Under the pieces are notes generated by a model. The model was not told the origin of the DNA and did not search any database. It worked only from the letters and a program-made list of their open reading frames with translations. A stretch of DNA of 64,000 nt from positions 124,001-188,000 of the forward strand of contig JAAXVL010000006.1 in the NCBI GenBank assembly GCA_013335535.1, read 5' to 3'. The translations under genes were made by a program, and so were the position numbers. This stretch comes from Azonexaceae bacterium. Lineage in GTDB: Bacteria > Pseudomonadota > Gammaproteobacteria > Burkholderiales > Rhodocyclaceae. Of the stretch, positions 54,626 through 63,196 are shown one piece after another (position 1 is the stretch's first letter; each line of letters starts with the position of its first letter).

Positions 54626-56188
54626 TCAGAAGCCGAGAGCTTCCTTCATGACGTGGTAAATCCAGTTCTGCTCCATCGAACCATGAACCAGGTGCGCCTT
54701 CGGACCGGTCGCGTAGATGGCGACGTCTTCACCGGCATGGGTTTCCGAACCCATCGGCACGACAGCCTGCTGCAGATAACCGAGGGCAGCGGTGTCGACG
54801 CTGGTCAGATCGGCGCGAGCACCGCTGACGGCACCCGGACCATTCTGGTAACCCAGCGTGGTGTAGGGCAAACCATCGCCAGCCTTGGTCGGCGACGTCG
54901 CTGTCCCGTCGATAGCCGGCACCTCCTTCGATAAGCCAAGGATGTCGTTGCCGCGGTGCGGATAGCCGGCGATGGTGAAGACGTGACTGTGGTCGGCGGT
55001 GACGATGATCAACGTGTCGTTCGGATCGGTCATCTCGACAGCCTTCTTGACAGCCCTGGCCAGCTCAATGGTGTCGAGCAGGGCGCGCTGGGCATTGCCG
55101 GCGTGGTGAGCGTGGTCGATACGGCCGCCTTCAACGTGCAGGAAGAAGCCGTTCTGGCTCTTCTTCAGCATGTTGATCGACTTTTCTGTCATCTCGGTCA
55201 GCGAGGGTTCACCGGCCTTGTCGTTGGCGCGATCAGCTTCGTACTGAACGTGTGAAGGCTCGAACAGGCCGAGCAGGAAATCGGTAGTGGCCGGGTTAGC
55301 CGCATCAAAACCGGCCTTGTTCCAGACGAATTTGGCGTTGGCACCGCGCGTGCTAACCCATTCGGCGGTCAGGTCGCGGCCGTCACTGCGACGCCCCTTG
55401 GTCGAGCTGTATTCCGGATCGAAGGCGGTTTTCGGCAGGAAGTAGGTACGGCCGCCGCCCATGGCGACTTTCAGGCTGTTGCGGACAACCGGCGACAGTT
55501 CGATCAGCTGACGGGAAATATCCTTGACCACGGGCACGCCGCGCGCCTTGCAATCGGCAACGCTGGCGGCGAAGAAAGTGTTCTGGTCGGAATCGGATTC
55601 CCAGTCGCGGACCGAAATATGGGAATAGGTCGCGGCGGGCGTTGCGTGCGTCAGGCGGGCGGTGGACACCACACCGGTCGCCTTGCCGGCGGCGGCAGCC
55701 TGTTCGAGCAGGGTTGGGACGGAATGAGCGGCAATCACCTCGGCCGAACATTCGCCACGGGCCGTCAGATGATTGACCGAAAGCTGGCCTTCGCGGGCCT
55801 TGTAGCCGGTGATCATGGCCGTCATCGTCGGCGCCGAATCGGAAGTCTGCTGGTCGGCCGAATAGGTCTTGGAAAGCGCGACGTTCGGAAAATGTTCGAA
55901 GGATAAACGGTTTTCCTCGCCGGTCTTGCCCTTCAACTGCCCTTCCAGGATGCGCGCGGCAGTCAGTGTCGACACGCCCATGCCGTCACCGACGAAGAAG
56001 ATGACGTTCTTGGCCTTGCGGTTGTTCGGGAACGACTTCTTGCTGTCTTCGATGAATTTCTGGCCGTTGTTGAACCAGTCCTGGACAGACTCGGGGGTCT
56101 TGACGGCCGGTTCGGCAGCGAAGGCCACCGGGGCGGCAATGGCCAGCGCGACGGCGCTGACGATGGTCTTGCGAAATAGAAGGGACAT
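54626..56188 (-). CDS. phoA: Alkaline phosphatase
   Basis: This 520-residue periplasmic phosphomonoesterase has a signal peptide (FRKTIVSAVALAIAAPVAFA). NVIFFVGDGMG binds metal (Asp68), SDSAPTMTAM has nucleophile Ser118, and HVEGGRIDHAHHAG and VTADHSHVFTIAGYPHRGND supply zinc ligands. It belongs to PF00245 and is longer than E. coli PhoA. No clear pho box was found upstream by eye, so phosphate control is not demonstrated. Confidence 0.93.
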   Translation of the reverse strand: MSLLFRKTIVSAVALAIAAPVAFAAEPAVKTPESVQDWFNNGQKFIEDSKKSFPNNRKAKNVIFFVGDGMGVSTLTAARILEGQLKGKTGEENRLSFEHFPNVALSKTYSADQQTSDSAPTMTAMITGYKAREGQLSVNHLTARGECSAEVIAAHSVPTLLEQAAAAGKATGVVSTARLTHATPAATYSHISVRDWESDSDQNTFFAASVADCKARGVPVVKDISRQLIELSPVVRNSLKVAMGGGRTYFLPKTAFDPEYSSTKGRRSDGRDLTAEWVSTRGANAKFVWNKAGFDAANPATTDFLLGLFEPSHVQYEADRANDKAGEPSLTEMTEKSINMLKKSQNGFFLHVEGGRIDHAHHAGNAQRALLDTIELARAVKKAVEMTDPNDTLIIVTADHSHVFTIAGYPHRGNDILGLSKEVPAIDGTATSPTKAGDGLPYTTLGYQNGPGAVSGARADLTSVDTAALGYLQQAVVPMGSETHAGEDVAIYATGPKAHLVHGSMEQNWIYHVMKEALGF

Positions 56189-56219
56189 GCGGAAACTCCT
56201 GTTGGCTTATGACAATGTA

Positions 56220-56993
56220 TCAGGCGCGATTGCGACGACGTGAAATGGCGGCGATGAGGCCCAGGCCGGCGAGCAGCATGGCGGCTGACTCGGGCTCGGG
56301 AACGGCGGTGACCTGCAGGCTGACGTTATCGACGCCCATGACCATCGAACCGACGTTGCTGGCTGTGGCGAAGCGCAGGGTGTAGTTGCCGCCGTTCGCC
56401 AGAAGGCCGCTCAGGTCATAACTGAAGTCGCCGTAGCCGTTCGACTGGTCCTGGAACTTGCGGCCGGTGGCACCGCCGAGATAGAAGGTGGTCACGACAT
56501 CGCTGGCGGATGCATCGGCCGAGGCGCCAGACTTGAGCAGATCGACACGGGCATAGTTGATCGGCAAATAGGCGTCATTGGCCGCCTGGACGTCGAGGTT
56601 GTTGCGCACGGTGGTGATGCCGTCGGCGCTGTTGTCGTTAACGAACATCTTGAAGCTCAGCGTTGCCGACGACACCGCGCCGGTATTGAACGACTGGGTC
56701 ATGATGAAGGCGCCGGGCCAGTACGAATCGAGCACGGCGTAGTTGTTGCCCGCTGCCGCACCGGCCGTCGCCCAGCCGCTAGCCGGCGACAAGGTGCCGT
56801 TGTCGACCACAACACCGCCGATAGCCATGGTTTCAGTCACGGTCCAGCCGGTGGGCGCGTAGGAACCGGCTGCATCGGCTTCGAAGCCGCCGTTCTGGAT
56901 CAGCTGGGTGGCGCCGGCCTGGGCGGAACCCAGCACGAGGGCGGCAAGCACCAAACCGCGCGCGGCAGATTGGGAAAACAAGGGGTTCTTCAT
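56220..56993 (-). CDS. PEP-CTERM protein, exosortase substrate
   Basis: This 257-residue protein has a signal peptide (AARGLVLAALVLGSAQAGA) and opens TQLIQNGGFEADAAGSYAPT, a DUF642-like galactose-binding fold start. It ends with VPEPES, a hydrophobic helix (AAMLLAGLGLIAAI) and SRRRNRA, the complete PEP-CTERM sorting signal. XrtB from this window should cleave it. ATG 56993 follows AGGAG. It lies downstream of nothing on its strand for 180 bases, so it has its own promoter. Confidence 0.9.
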   Translation of the reverse strand: MKNPLFSQSAARGLVLAALVLGSAQAGATQLIQNGGFEADAAGSYAPTGWTVTETMAIGGVVVDNGTLSPASGWATAGAAAGNNYAVLDSYWPGAFIMTQSFNTGAVSSATLSFKMFVNDNSADGITTVRNNLDVQAANDAYLPINYARVDLLKSGASADASASDVVTTFYLGGATGRKFQDQSNGYGDFSYDLSGLLANGGNYTLRFATASNVGSMVMGVDNVSLQVTAVPEPESAAMLLAGLGLIAAISRRRNRA

Positions 56994-57109
56994 GGAGGCT
57001 CCTGAGTTGAACAAGTTTATGCAAACCAACTTGCAGCCCAGCTTAAATTCCATTTGTTACAAATAATGCAGCGCGTGCCTTAGCCGAAATAAATCTTGAT
57101 GGAATGCAA

Positions 57110-57144
57110 AACGGCACTTTCTCCCACCGGGAAAAAGTGCCGTT
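57110..57144 (-). terminator. Terminator of the oligomer-hydrolase gene
   Basis: AACGGCACTTT (57110-57120) and AAAGTGCCGTT (57134-57144) pair perfectly around a 13-base loop; on the minus strand the stem ends in a short T-run (GTTTTGC). It follows the stop at 57175 and precedes the PEP-CTERM gene. Confidence 0.65.
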
Positions 57145-57174
57145 GCGAATGCCGGCCGGAAAGCCGGCGCTGGA

Positions 57175-58671
57175 TCAGGGCGCCAGCAGTTCCGGGCAAT
57201 GACCGGCCTGGGCCGGGGTATCGGCGATGGCTGCACCGCGTCCGATACATTGATCGGGCGGCAGTGCCTTGCCCTGCTCGACGTGGCTGACCAGCAGGTC
57301 GAAGGCACGCTGGGCATGCGGCTGGATCAGTTCCAGCTGCGGCAAGCTGAGCTTGTAGGTTTCGATGTGGTTGCCGTTCTGCACCTCGTAGAGGCGGTAG
57401 GCCGGGTCGCGGCGATGGCCGTGGCGGCGGTCGTCATCGTCCCCTCGCTCGTCCGTGCTGGCGGCCACCTTGCGGGCGTAGGCGCGAGCATGGTGGTCGA
57501 TGGGCAACAGCGCATCCATGGTGCCGGCGACGGTGATGAGCGGACGCTTGATGCGGCCGGTCGTGGCGAAATCGGCGACGGTGTCGTCGGCCTTCGACAC
57601 AGGCAGGCGGCCGATATAGTTGTAATCTCCCGGGCCGCTGCCGTAGGTGTCGTAGGCCGGATCGACGCGCTTCTGCCACTGGCAGAGCGTGACTTCCCAG
57701 AAGGACGCCGAGTTCATGGCCCACAGCGCGGTCGCACCGCTGCCCAGATCGGGCGGGAAGCCGGCGCCACGGATGTTCTTCGCGGCAGTGCTGGCGGCAT
57801 CGGCGCCGCTGGCCACGTAGTCGGGATAGTTGCGCACGGCGACCGGCAGGTCGGTCAGCAGGTTCGGGCCGTTTTCATCGACGAAGGTACCTTCCCAATC
57901 GACGCCGCCATCGAACCAGTCGGGCGCCGACTCGACGGCACGCCGAACCTGGTAGGCGCCGTTCGAGGTGCCGACCGCGTAGGTGTAGCGCGGCGACTTG
58001 CCGTAATTGGCTGCCGCGCCTTTGTGGGCGAGTTTGGAGGCGAGCACCATGTAGTCGCGCCAGCGCGTGAATTCCTGGCCCGGGCCGTTATCGTAGAACT
58101 GGACCCACAGCGGCGAACTCGGGTTCAGGCGGCAGGCCAGTGGGTCGCTGGCATCGCTGAATTTGAGGTTGAGCACGCCCTTGTTCTGCGAGGCGTAGGC
58201 GTAGCCCTTCTGGACGACGTAATCGCTCCAGGCGAAGTCACCGTTGAATTCGCTGCGCGTGCCGGACGCCCCAGCAACAACAAGGCGACCGTTCCATTTG
58301 GCCGGCAGACGCAACAGGAAGCGGGCCTGGCCGGTCGGATCGCTGGCGATCCGCGCATTGAGCTGGACACCGGGCACGGGGCCGGCGATGGGCGTGCGGT
58401 TGGCAGCATCCGGCGCGATGGTCGCGCGGTCGGTCTGTGGCGTGAAGGCGAAGGGCGGCAGGCCGGGCAGCGAGTTGTTGGCTGGCGTGGTGGCCGGGTT
58501 GGCCGTCGTCAGGTCGGCACTATCGACACAGCTGACATCAGCCAGTTGATTGCCGAAAGCCTGGATCAGGACACTGCAGCGGTCTGCCTGGGCGGCGCCG
58601 GCACCGAGCAGCATGAGCAGCGCGCTGAGGCAGCGCACAGCCGGGCGTGACATGATTTTTGGTCTTTTCAT
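57175..58671 (-). CDS. Secreted 3-hydroxybutyrate-oligomer hydrolase-like / tannase-like esterase
   Basis: This 498-residue protein has a signal peptide (RCLSALLMLLGAGAAQA). An alpha/beta-hydrolase of the tannase/3HB-oligomer hydrolase group follows: LPAKWNGRLVVAGASGTRSE, the nucleophile elbow GTSNGAYQVRRAVE, a late Asp region (AGTMDALLPIDHHAR) and NGNHIETYK with the likely catalytic His. Which ester it cleaves is not certain. ATG 58671 is chosen; a longer frame to 58731 only adds residues translated from repeat copy H. Confidence 0.75.
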   Translation of the reverse strand: MKRPKIMSRPAVRCLSALLMLLGAGAAQADRCSVLIQAFGNQLADVSCVDSADLTTANPATTPANNSLPGLPPFAFTPQTDRATIAPDAANRTPIAGPVPGVQLNARIASDPTGQARFLLRLPAKWNGRLVVAGASGTRSEFNGDFAWSDYVVQKGYAYASQNKGVLNLKFSDASDPLACRLNPSSPLWVQFYDNGPGQEFTRWRDYMVLASKLAHKGAAANYGKSPRYTYAVGTSNGAYQVRRAVESAPDWFDGGVDWEGTFVDENGPNLLTDLPVAVRNYPDYVASGADAASTAAKNIRGAGFPPDLGSGATALWAMNSASFWEVTLCQWQKRVDPAYDTYGSGPGDYNYIGRLPVSKADDTVADFATTGRIKRPLITVAGTMDALLPIDHHARAYARKVAASTDERGDDDDRRHGHRRDPAYRLYEVQNGNHIETYKLSLPQLELIQPHAQRAFDLLVSHVEQGKALPPDQCIGRGAAIADTPAQAGHCPELLAP

Positions 58672-58682
58672 GTTTTGTCTCC

Positions 58683-58720
58683 ATTTCGATTTTGGGGATT
58701 TTTTCCGGTTGACCGTGGAA
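58683..58720 (-). repeat. Dispersed repeat, copy H (upstream of the esterase gene)
   Basis: The minus strand reads TTCCACGGTCAACCGGAAAA then AATCCCCAAAATCGAAAT. It lies 12 bases before the ATG at 58671, so it occupies the 5' untranslated region of the esterase mRNA or its promoter. Confidence 0.85.
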
Positions 58721-58794
58721 GCCGACCGCATGACATCCTAATACGACAACAGCCTGTCAGCGTATGAAAATGGGGTATGGAAAACCCTTAGTGC

Positions 58795-58810
58795 TGGCCG
58801 TCATATTGCC
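58795..58810 (+). promoter_or_regulatory. Sigma-54 (-24/-12) promoter candidate for the PEP-CTERM gene
   Basis: TGGCCGTCATATTGCC has TGGC and TTGC with GG and GC exactly 12 bases apart, as in the RpoN consensus TGGCAC-N5-TTGC. It lies 76 bases upstream of the ATG at 58886. RpoN with the PrsK/PrsR system is known to drive PEP-CTERM genes in related floc-forming bacteria, which makes the site plausible. Confidence 0.55.
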
Positions 58811-58885
58811 GAAACACAGCACCACTAGAGTCGGAGCCATGGCCTTACCAGCCCCCCCTCCCCTCTTTTCCAGCGACAAGAAATC

Positions 58886-60310
58886 ATGAAACTAAAACCC
58901 AGCATCGTCTTGCTCAGCATGTTGTTCGCCGGTTCGATCCAGGCTGCACCGACTTTCGTCAATGGCCTCACTCTGGATGGCAGCATGCTCGACCTCTCCG
59001 GTGGCACGACGGTCAATAACGGCCGCGTCGGCTACTTCTCGGACATTTACTACGACACCAACCGCAACGAGTGGTGGGGCCTCTCCGACCGCGGCCCGGG
59101 CGGCGGCACGCTGAGCTACGACACCCGCGTCCAGCGTTTCACGCTGGATATCAACCAGGCGACCGGCGCCATCTCCAATTTCAACATCGTCCAGACCGTC
59201 ACTTTCAAGAACGGCAACGCCACGCTGAACGGCCTGGCGCCGAGCTCCTCCGGCGTACTGGGCAATTCGATGGATCCGGAAGGCTTCGTCGTCAATCCGA
59301 AGACCGGCAACTTCCTCGTATCCGACGAATACGGTCCGTCGCTGCGCGAGTTCGACCGTAACGGCAACCTGCTGCGCACCTACACTACACCAGCCAATCT
59401 TCTGCCCAAGGTCGGCACCACGGTCGACTACAACAGCACGCCACCGGCGCTGACCAGCGGTCGCGAGCCTAACCGGGGACTTGAGGGCCTGGCAATCAGC
59501 CCGGATGGCAAATACGCCTACGCCATGTTGCAGAACGGCACCATCCAGGACGGGTGGTCCAGCAGTTCGCGCGGCGAATACAGCCGGATCGTCAAATTCG
59601 ACACGACCAGCGGCGAGGCCGTCGGCCAATACGCCTACAAGCTGGACAATGCCAAGCAGGGCCGCGGCATATCGGCGATCGTCACCATCAACGACCACGA
59701 GTTCTACGTGCTCGAGCGCAACAATCGCGGTATCGGCGTCGGCGCCGATCTGGCCACGGCAGACAAGAACGTCTACAAGATCGACCTGAGCGGCGCGGTG
59801 GATGTCACCAACACCAGCCTGCCCGCCACCGGCAGCTTCGCCGGCGCGGTCAACAAGAGTGCCAAGATCATTGACCTCGACGCCAATACCCTCGCCGCCC
59901 TCGGCAACAAGTCGCCGGAAAAATGGGAAGGCCTGGCCATTGGGCCCAAGCTGCAGGATGGCAGCTTCCTCGTGCTGGCCGGCACCGACAACGATTACAG
60001 TGTGACCCAAAACGGCACGGGCACGCAGTTCGACGTCTATTTCCGCTTCAGCGATGTCGATCCCTACAAGTCGTCGATCCAGTGCCCACTCGGGGCGAAC
60101 TCCGGCTGCTTCCTGACCAGCGACGGCGTCACAGCCGCTTCCTTGACCGCCGACTACAAGCTGCTGCCCGGCGTCCTGCATGCCTACAAGGTCAGCGCGT
60201 CAGACCTCGCCGGCTACACCGCGCCGGTGCCAGAACCCGAGTCGTGGGCCATGCTCATGGCCGGCCTCGGTCTGATCGGCTTTGCTGCGCGCCCTCGCCA
60301 GACAAAGTAA
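58886..60310 (+). CDS. PEP-CTERM protein with phytase-like esterase domain
   Basis: This 474-residue protein has a signal peptide (KPSIVLLSMLFAGSIQAAP). The 'esterase-like activity of phytase' beta-propeller domain includes FSDIYYDTNRNEWWGLSDRG, MDPEGFVVNPKTGNFLVSDE, GLEGLAISPDGKYAYAMLQN and KWEGLAIGPKL. It ends VPEPES, a hydrophobic helix and ARPRQTK, a PEP-CTERM tail. It is a predicted XrtB substrate exposed or released outside. A sigma-54-like site lies upstream and a strong terminator follows. Confidence 0.9.
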   Translation: MKLKPSIVLLSMLFAGSIQAAPTFVNGLTLDGSMLDLSGGTTVNNGRVGYFSDIYYDTNRNEWWGLSDRGPGGGTLSYDTRVQRFTLDINQATGAISNFNIVQTVTFKNGNATLNGLAPSSSGVLGNSMDPEGFVVNPKTGNFLVSDEYGPSLREFDRNGNLLRTYTTPANLLPKVGTTVDYNSTPPALTSGREPNRGLEGLAISPDGKYAYAMLQNGTIQDGWSSSSRGEYSRIVKFDTTSGEAVGQYAYKLDNAKQGRGISAIVTINDHEFYVLERNNRGIGVGADLATADKNVYKIDLSGAVDVTNTSLPATGSFAGAVNKSAKIIDLDANTLAALGNKSPEKWEGLAIGPKLQDGSFLVLAGTDNDYSVTQNGTGTQFDVYFRFSDVDPYKSSIQCPLGANSGCFLTSDGVTAASLTADYKLLPGVLHAYKVSASDLAGYTAPVPEPESWAMLMAGLGLIGFAARPRQTK

Positions 60311-60350
60311 CTCGCCAGGGCAGACACGGTATTAGGTAGCAGTTGCCCCG

Positions 60351-60377
60351 AAAAGAGCCCCCCGTTGGGGCTCTTTT
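60351..60377 (+). terminator. Intrinsic terminator after the phytase-like gene
   Basis: AAAAGAGCCCC, loop CCGTT, GGGGCTCTTTT: a perfect 11-bp stem ending in TTTT, 41 bases after the stop at 60310. Confidence 0.88.
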
Positions 60378-60899
60378 CATTTCTATACTTGGTATTGGAA
60401 TTTGACTAGGACAACAGGTCCCCTTGCCGCCTGATCCTGGCCAGAGGCCCAAAGTCAGCTTCGGCCGAGGTGCTGCCTGTTGCTTCCGGCATGAGCGCGG
60501 ATATCGGCCTGAGCGGTCATTCGACTAACAGGCCGGTTCTGTCCGCACTGTTCTACTTATCAGCCATGCAATTTCAATCTAAACCGAACGTTTCACGAGG
60601 GTAATCATCCTTGTCCTCATGGCTTCAAGTGGCGACGGCCCAAAGCTTGATTCATAAGTTCGACCTGGACTGTGAAATACAAACGTCAGCAATAACAAAC
60701 AGTCACGGTTTGTGGGAAAATATTACACGGCGTGGATTTTATTAGGAACAGGCATAAACGATCCGACACACAATCTGTGTGCCTATCGAATCTTCTTTGA
60801 CTTCGAAAAGTAGCAATCGCTCCTGCACCCACTATCTATACCAAACTGAGGTTCGAGGTTACCAAATTTCGATTCGATAAATTTCCGAGACATTTTTCA
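60378..60899. other. Long intergenic region, no gene found
   Basis: About 520 bases with no supportable gene on either strand and no tRNA-like structure. The right part becomes AT-rich toward the small secreted protein gene at 60900 and presumably contains its promoter. Confidence 0.5.
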
Positions 60900-61211
60900 A
60901 TGAAGCTACGCTCGACCCAAGCACTACTAATTTCGCTCGCAGTTGGCTTATCGTTTCCTGCTCATGCCGATCGGTATGATGATGGTTACGATCGGAGAGA
61001 TGGTTACGAACACCATCACCATGACCATCATGAGCGTGAGCGCCATCAATACGACCAAGGGTATCGACAAGGTTGTCGGATTCAAGGCGGGTATGATCGT
61101 GATGGCTACTACCACGAGCGGCGGGTTTGCCCCGAACCGACCGCGGTCATATCAATCCCATTGCCTTTACCTCCCGGCATCCCGCTACCGCCAGGCGTAC
61201 GGTTCCGCTGA
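60900..61211 (+). CDS. Small secreted His/Tyr/Asp-rich protein
   Basis: This 103-residue protein has a signal peptide (STQALLISLAVGLSFPAHA). A mature region rich in His, Asp, Tyr and Arg follows (DRYDDGYDRRDGYEHHHHDH, then HERERHQYDQGY), with one Cys pair and a Pro-rich end (PLPLPPGIPLPPG). It is suggestive of periplasmic metal binding, but no family is assigned. The ribosome-binding site is weak. Confidence 0.65.
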   Translation: MKLRSTQALLISLAVGLSFPAHADRYDDGYDRRDGYEHHHHDHHERERHQYDQGYRQGCRIQGGYDRDGYYHERRVCPEPTAVISIPLPLPPGIPLPPGVRFR

Positions 61212-61443
61212 GTCTTTGTGAGAAAAAAAGCCCCACACTGCGCGGGGAGCGCAAGGGGCGGAACTGACGCACAACCCGGACAGAGGGTATCAATGCAAGG
61301 AGATCGTATCTTTGTATTCCTTGCGAATACCTGACGGGGTTTTGCATAGGAAACATCTTCAAGTAGCAAATTTCTAGCGATTCAGATTGCCTTAAGGATT
61401 GTTCGATACAGTTATCGCGTCAATTCTTTTTCTGCAGCGCGCG

Positions 61444-61626
61444 ATGCCAGGGCAATTCCGAGATCAACGTTCACATCAGGAGAGGCGCGTTATCGACGAA
61501 CGCCCGCCGGATGGGGTTGAACGGCGAATAACGCCTGAGCGCCGTCACCCGATCGTTGAATTTGTGGACTTCGATGAGCATATTGAGATCGGGAAGCCGG
61601 ACACCTCGGAAGTTCAAACGAGCTGA
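61444..61626 (+). CDS. Small Arg-rich hypothetical protein
   Basis: About 60 residues from ATG 61444 (45 bases longer from a TTG at 61399). It contains a repeated Arg pattern (HQERRVIDERPPDGVERRIT, then PERRHPIVEF) with ERR units spaced by 10-15 residues, a pattern seen in short betaproteobacterial proteins of unknown role. The carboxyl tail is acidic. It is followed by a terminator. The start is uncertain. Confidence 0.45.
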   Translation: MPGQFRDQRSHQERRVIDERPPDGVERRITPERRHPIVEFVDFDEHIEIGKPDTSEVQTS

Positions 61627-61683
61627 CCTAGCCGCAATATTTTTGCGGATACTGCGCATCAGCAACCGCTATCGCTTGCAAAA

Positions 61684-61708
61684 AAATAGCCGCCGACGGC
61701 GGCTATTT
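61684..61708. terminator. Bidirectional intrinsic terminator
   Basis: AAATAGCCGCC and GGCGGCTATTT pair perfectly around GAC. It lies between the converging small gene ending at 61626 and the lipoprotein gene ending at 61725. Confidence 0.8.
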
Positions 61709-61724
61709 CCAGATCAAGAAGGGC

Positions 61725-62303
61725 TTACAGCAAAACATCCTGTTTCATCTTTAGGATGAGATTACGGATTGCATTGTCTCCCAACTCCTTTTCCATCGGG
61801 AATGGATTGGCAAACGGGAAGGCAAGCGCCATTGGCAGCCATTGCACCATTGTCATGGAGTCCTTCACATCGTAATTACGTTTGACGCTACCCTTTTGCG
61901 CATTGACTGTGACGTGGAAATTGATGGTGACCCAAGAAGGAATGGTGTACAGCGAGAAGCCAGTAATAAGAGCCGGAATAATGGCTGCTTTGCTATTTTC
62001 GTCGTAGCCTACGCCATCTACGACCAAATCGGCCTCACCGGGTGCTGCCACGATGACACAACAGTTAGCGGCTGTTAGAACCTCGTCGAAACGTTTTTTA
62101 TAGGTCGCAACATTGACCGCATTGACCTGCGCATTCGCTGAGTCGGTCTTGAAATCCCAGCGCGAATATACCTTGACCTTATTGGCCGAGGAGGTACGCA
62201 GTTGATCTGCATTTACCTTTTCGATGTTATTGGCGTGAAATCCCGCGCAGCCTTGTAGCAAAAAAAGCATGCCAGCAACAACAATTAGGCCAAAATTCTT
62301 CAT
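61725..62303 (-). CDS. Lipoprotein of unknown function
   Basis: This 192-residue protein has a lipoprotein signal peptide (IVVAGMLFLLQGCAG, Cys19). The mature part alternates strands and a hydrophobic segment (AAIIPALITGFSLYTIPSWV) typical of YajG/DUF4136-type outer-membrane lipoproteins, but I cannot assign a family firmly. It is a single gene, converging with the small Arg-rich gene. Confidence 0.65.
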   Translation of the reverse strand: MKNFGLIVVAGMLFLLQGCAGFHANNIEKVNADQLRTSSANKVKVYSRWDFKTDSANAQVNAVNVATYKKRFDEVLTAANCCVIVAAPGEADLVVDGVGYDENSKAAIIPALITGFSLYTIPSWVTINFHVTVNAQKGSVKRNYDVKDSMTMVQWLPMALAFPFANPFPMEKELGDNAIRNLILKMKQDVLL

Positions 62304-62597
62304 TACTTAATTCCCTCTGAATTATCCAATTGGAATATCAGTTTAACAATCGTCGGCGAACATTTCCATTCCTTATCTCCGCGAGAGCTGAAATTTCTTC
62401 GCACCACATCATCCAATGCGCATGCATACTTGTTTGTTAATTCTCCGATTCCCGGCTATCGGCCAAGACTTGAAACAGCGCCAAGCGCCAGACAACAATG
62501 AAATCCACATCGGTCAATGTGGCCACGACACTACGTTTAAGGTTGCGTTAAGGGCTGCGATCTAGACTGGAAGCTAACATTGCTCGTGGAAGATGAA

Positions 62598-63131
62598 ATG
62601 CAACCATTGAATTGGCCCCCACTTGTCAGAATTCAGCATTGGCTGACAGTTCTGCTCATGGTTCTTTGTATTGGCGCGGTGTGGAGCCATGAGGCTTTCG
62701 ATAAATCGAATCCCTTGCGTACCCAACTCATGCAACTCCACTTTCTGCTGGGCGGATTAATCGGCCTATTGATCCTACCTCGATTTCTAACAAGAGCCTT
62801 CGTAAGAGGCCCTTTACATGCCATGCCCCCGCTAGTTGCTTTGCTCGCTAAGGCGGGTCACCTCGCCATCTACCTTCTAATCGTGCTGCTCCCAATTTGC
62901 GGTTATGTCGCAGTATCTGGCAAAGGATTGCCTATCGACCTGCTTGGCTTACTGGAGATTCCGCCGCTACCTGTCAGCACGCAGGTAGCCAAGCTCGTCA
63001 AGGAACTTCATGAGTGGTTCGGTAACGCCATGGTCGCTTTGGTCGCGCTACACGTTGCCGGTGCGATATTCCACGCAGTGGTTCTGAAAGACAAGGTGCT
63101 GCATGCAATGCTGGGACGTGCCACTGTTTAG
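62598..63131 (+). CDS. Cytochrome b561 family protein
   Basis: This 177-residue membrane protein has four helices. It carries RIQHWLTVLLMVLCIGAVWS, LHFLLGGLIGLLILPRF, GHLAIYLLIVLLPICGYVAV and LHEWFGNAMVALVALHVAGA, with paired His in helices as heme ligands. It is a quinol-linked b-type cytochrome of the CybB group. ATG 62598 is chosen with GGAAGA upstream over a TTG at 62580. Confidence 0.9.
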   Translation: MQPLNWPPLVRIQHWLTVLLMVLCIGAVWSHEAFDKSNPLRTQLMQLHFLLGGLIGLLILPRFLTRAFVRGPLHAMPPLVALLAKAGHLAIYLLIVLLPICGYVAVSGKGLPIDLLGLLEIPPLPVSTQVAKLVKELHEWFGNAMVALVALHVAGAIFHAVVLKDKVLHAMLGRATV

Positions 63132-63196
63132 CGTATCGCGCCTGTTTTTGGAGATTTGAAAATTAACTGGTAGCCAAGCACGGTCCTCTCTGTCAA

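Noticed and set aside
56994-57110. Sigma-54 promoter before the PEP-CTERM gene at 56220-56993 (GGCACGCGCTGCA on the minus strand)
   Set aside because: GG and GC are two bases too close for an RpoN promoter, a spacing that is normally strict.
60943-61221. 92-residue Met-rich frame overlapping the small secreted His-rich protein
   Set aside because: It is a shifted-frame shadow of the gene at 60900-61211, which has a proper signal peptide.
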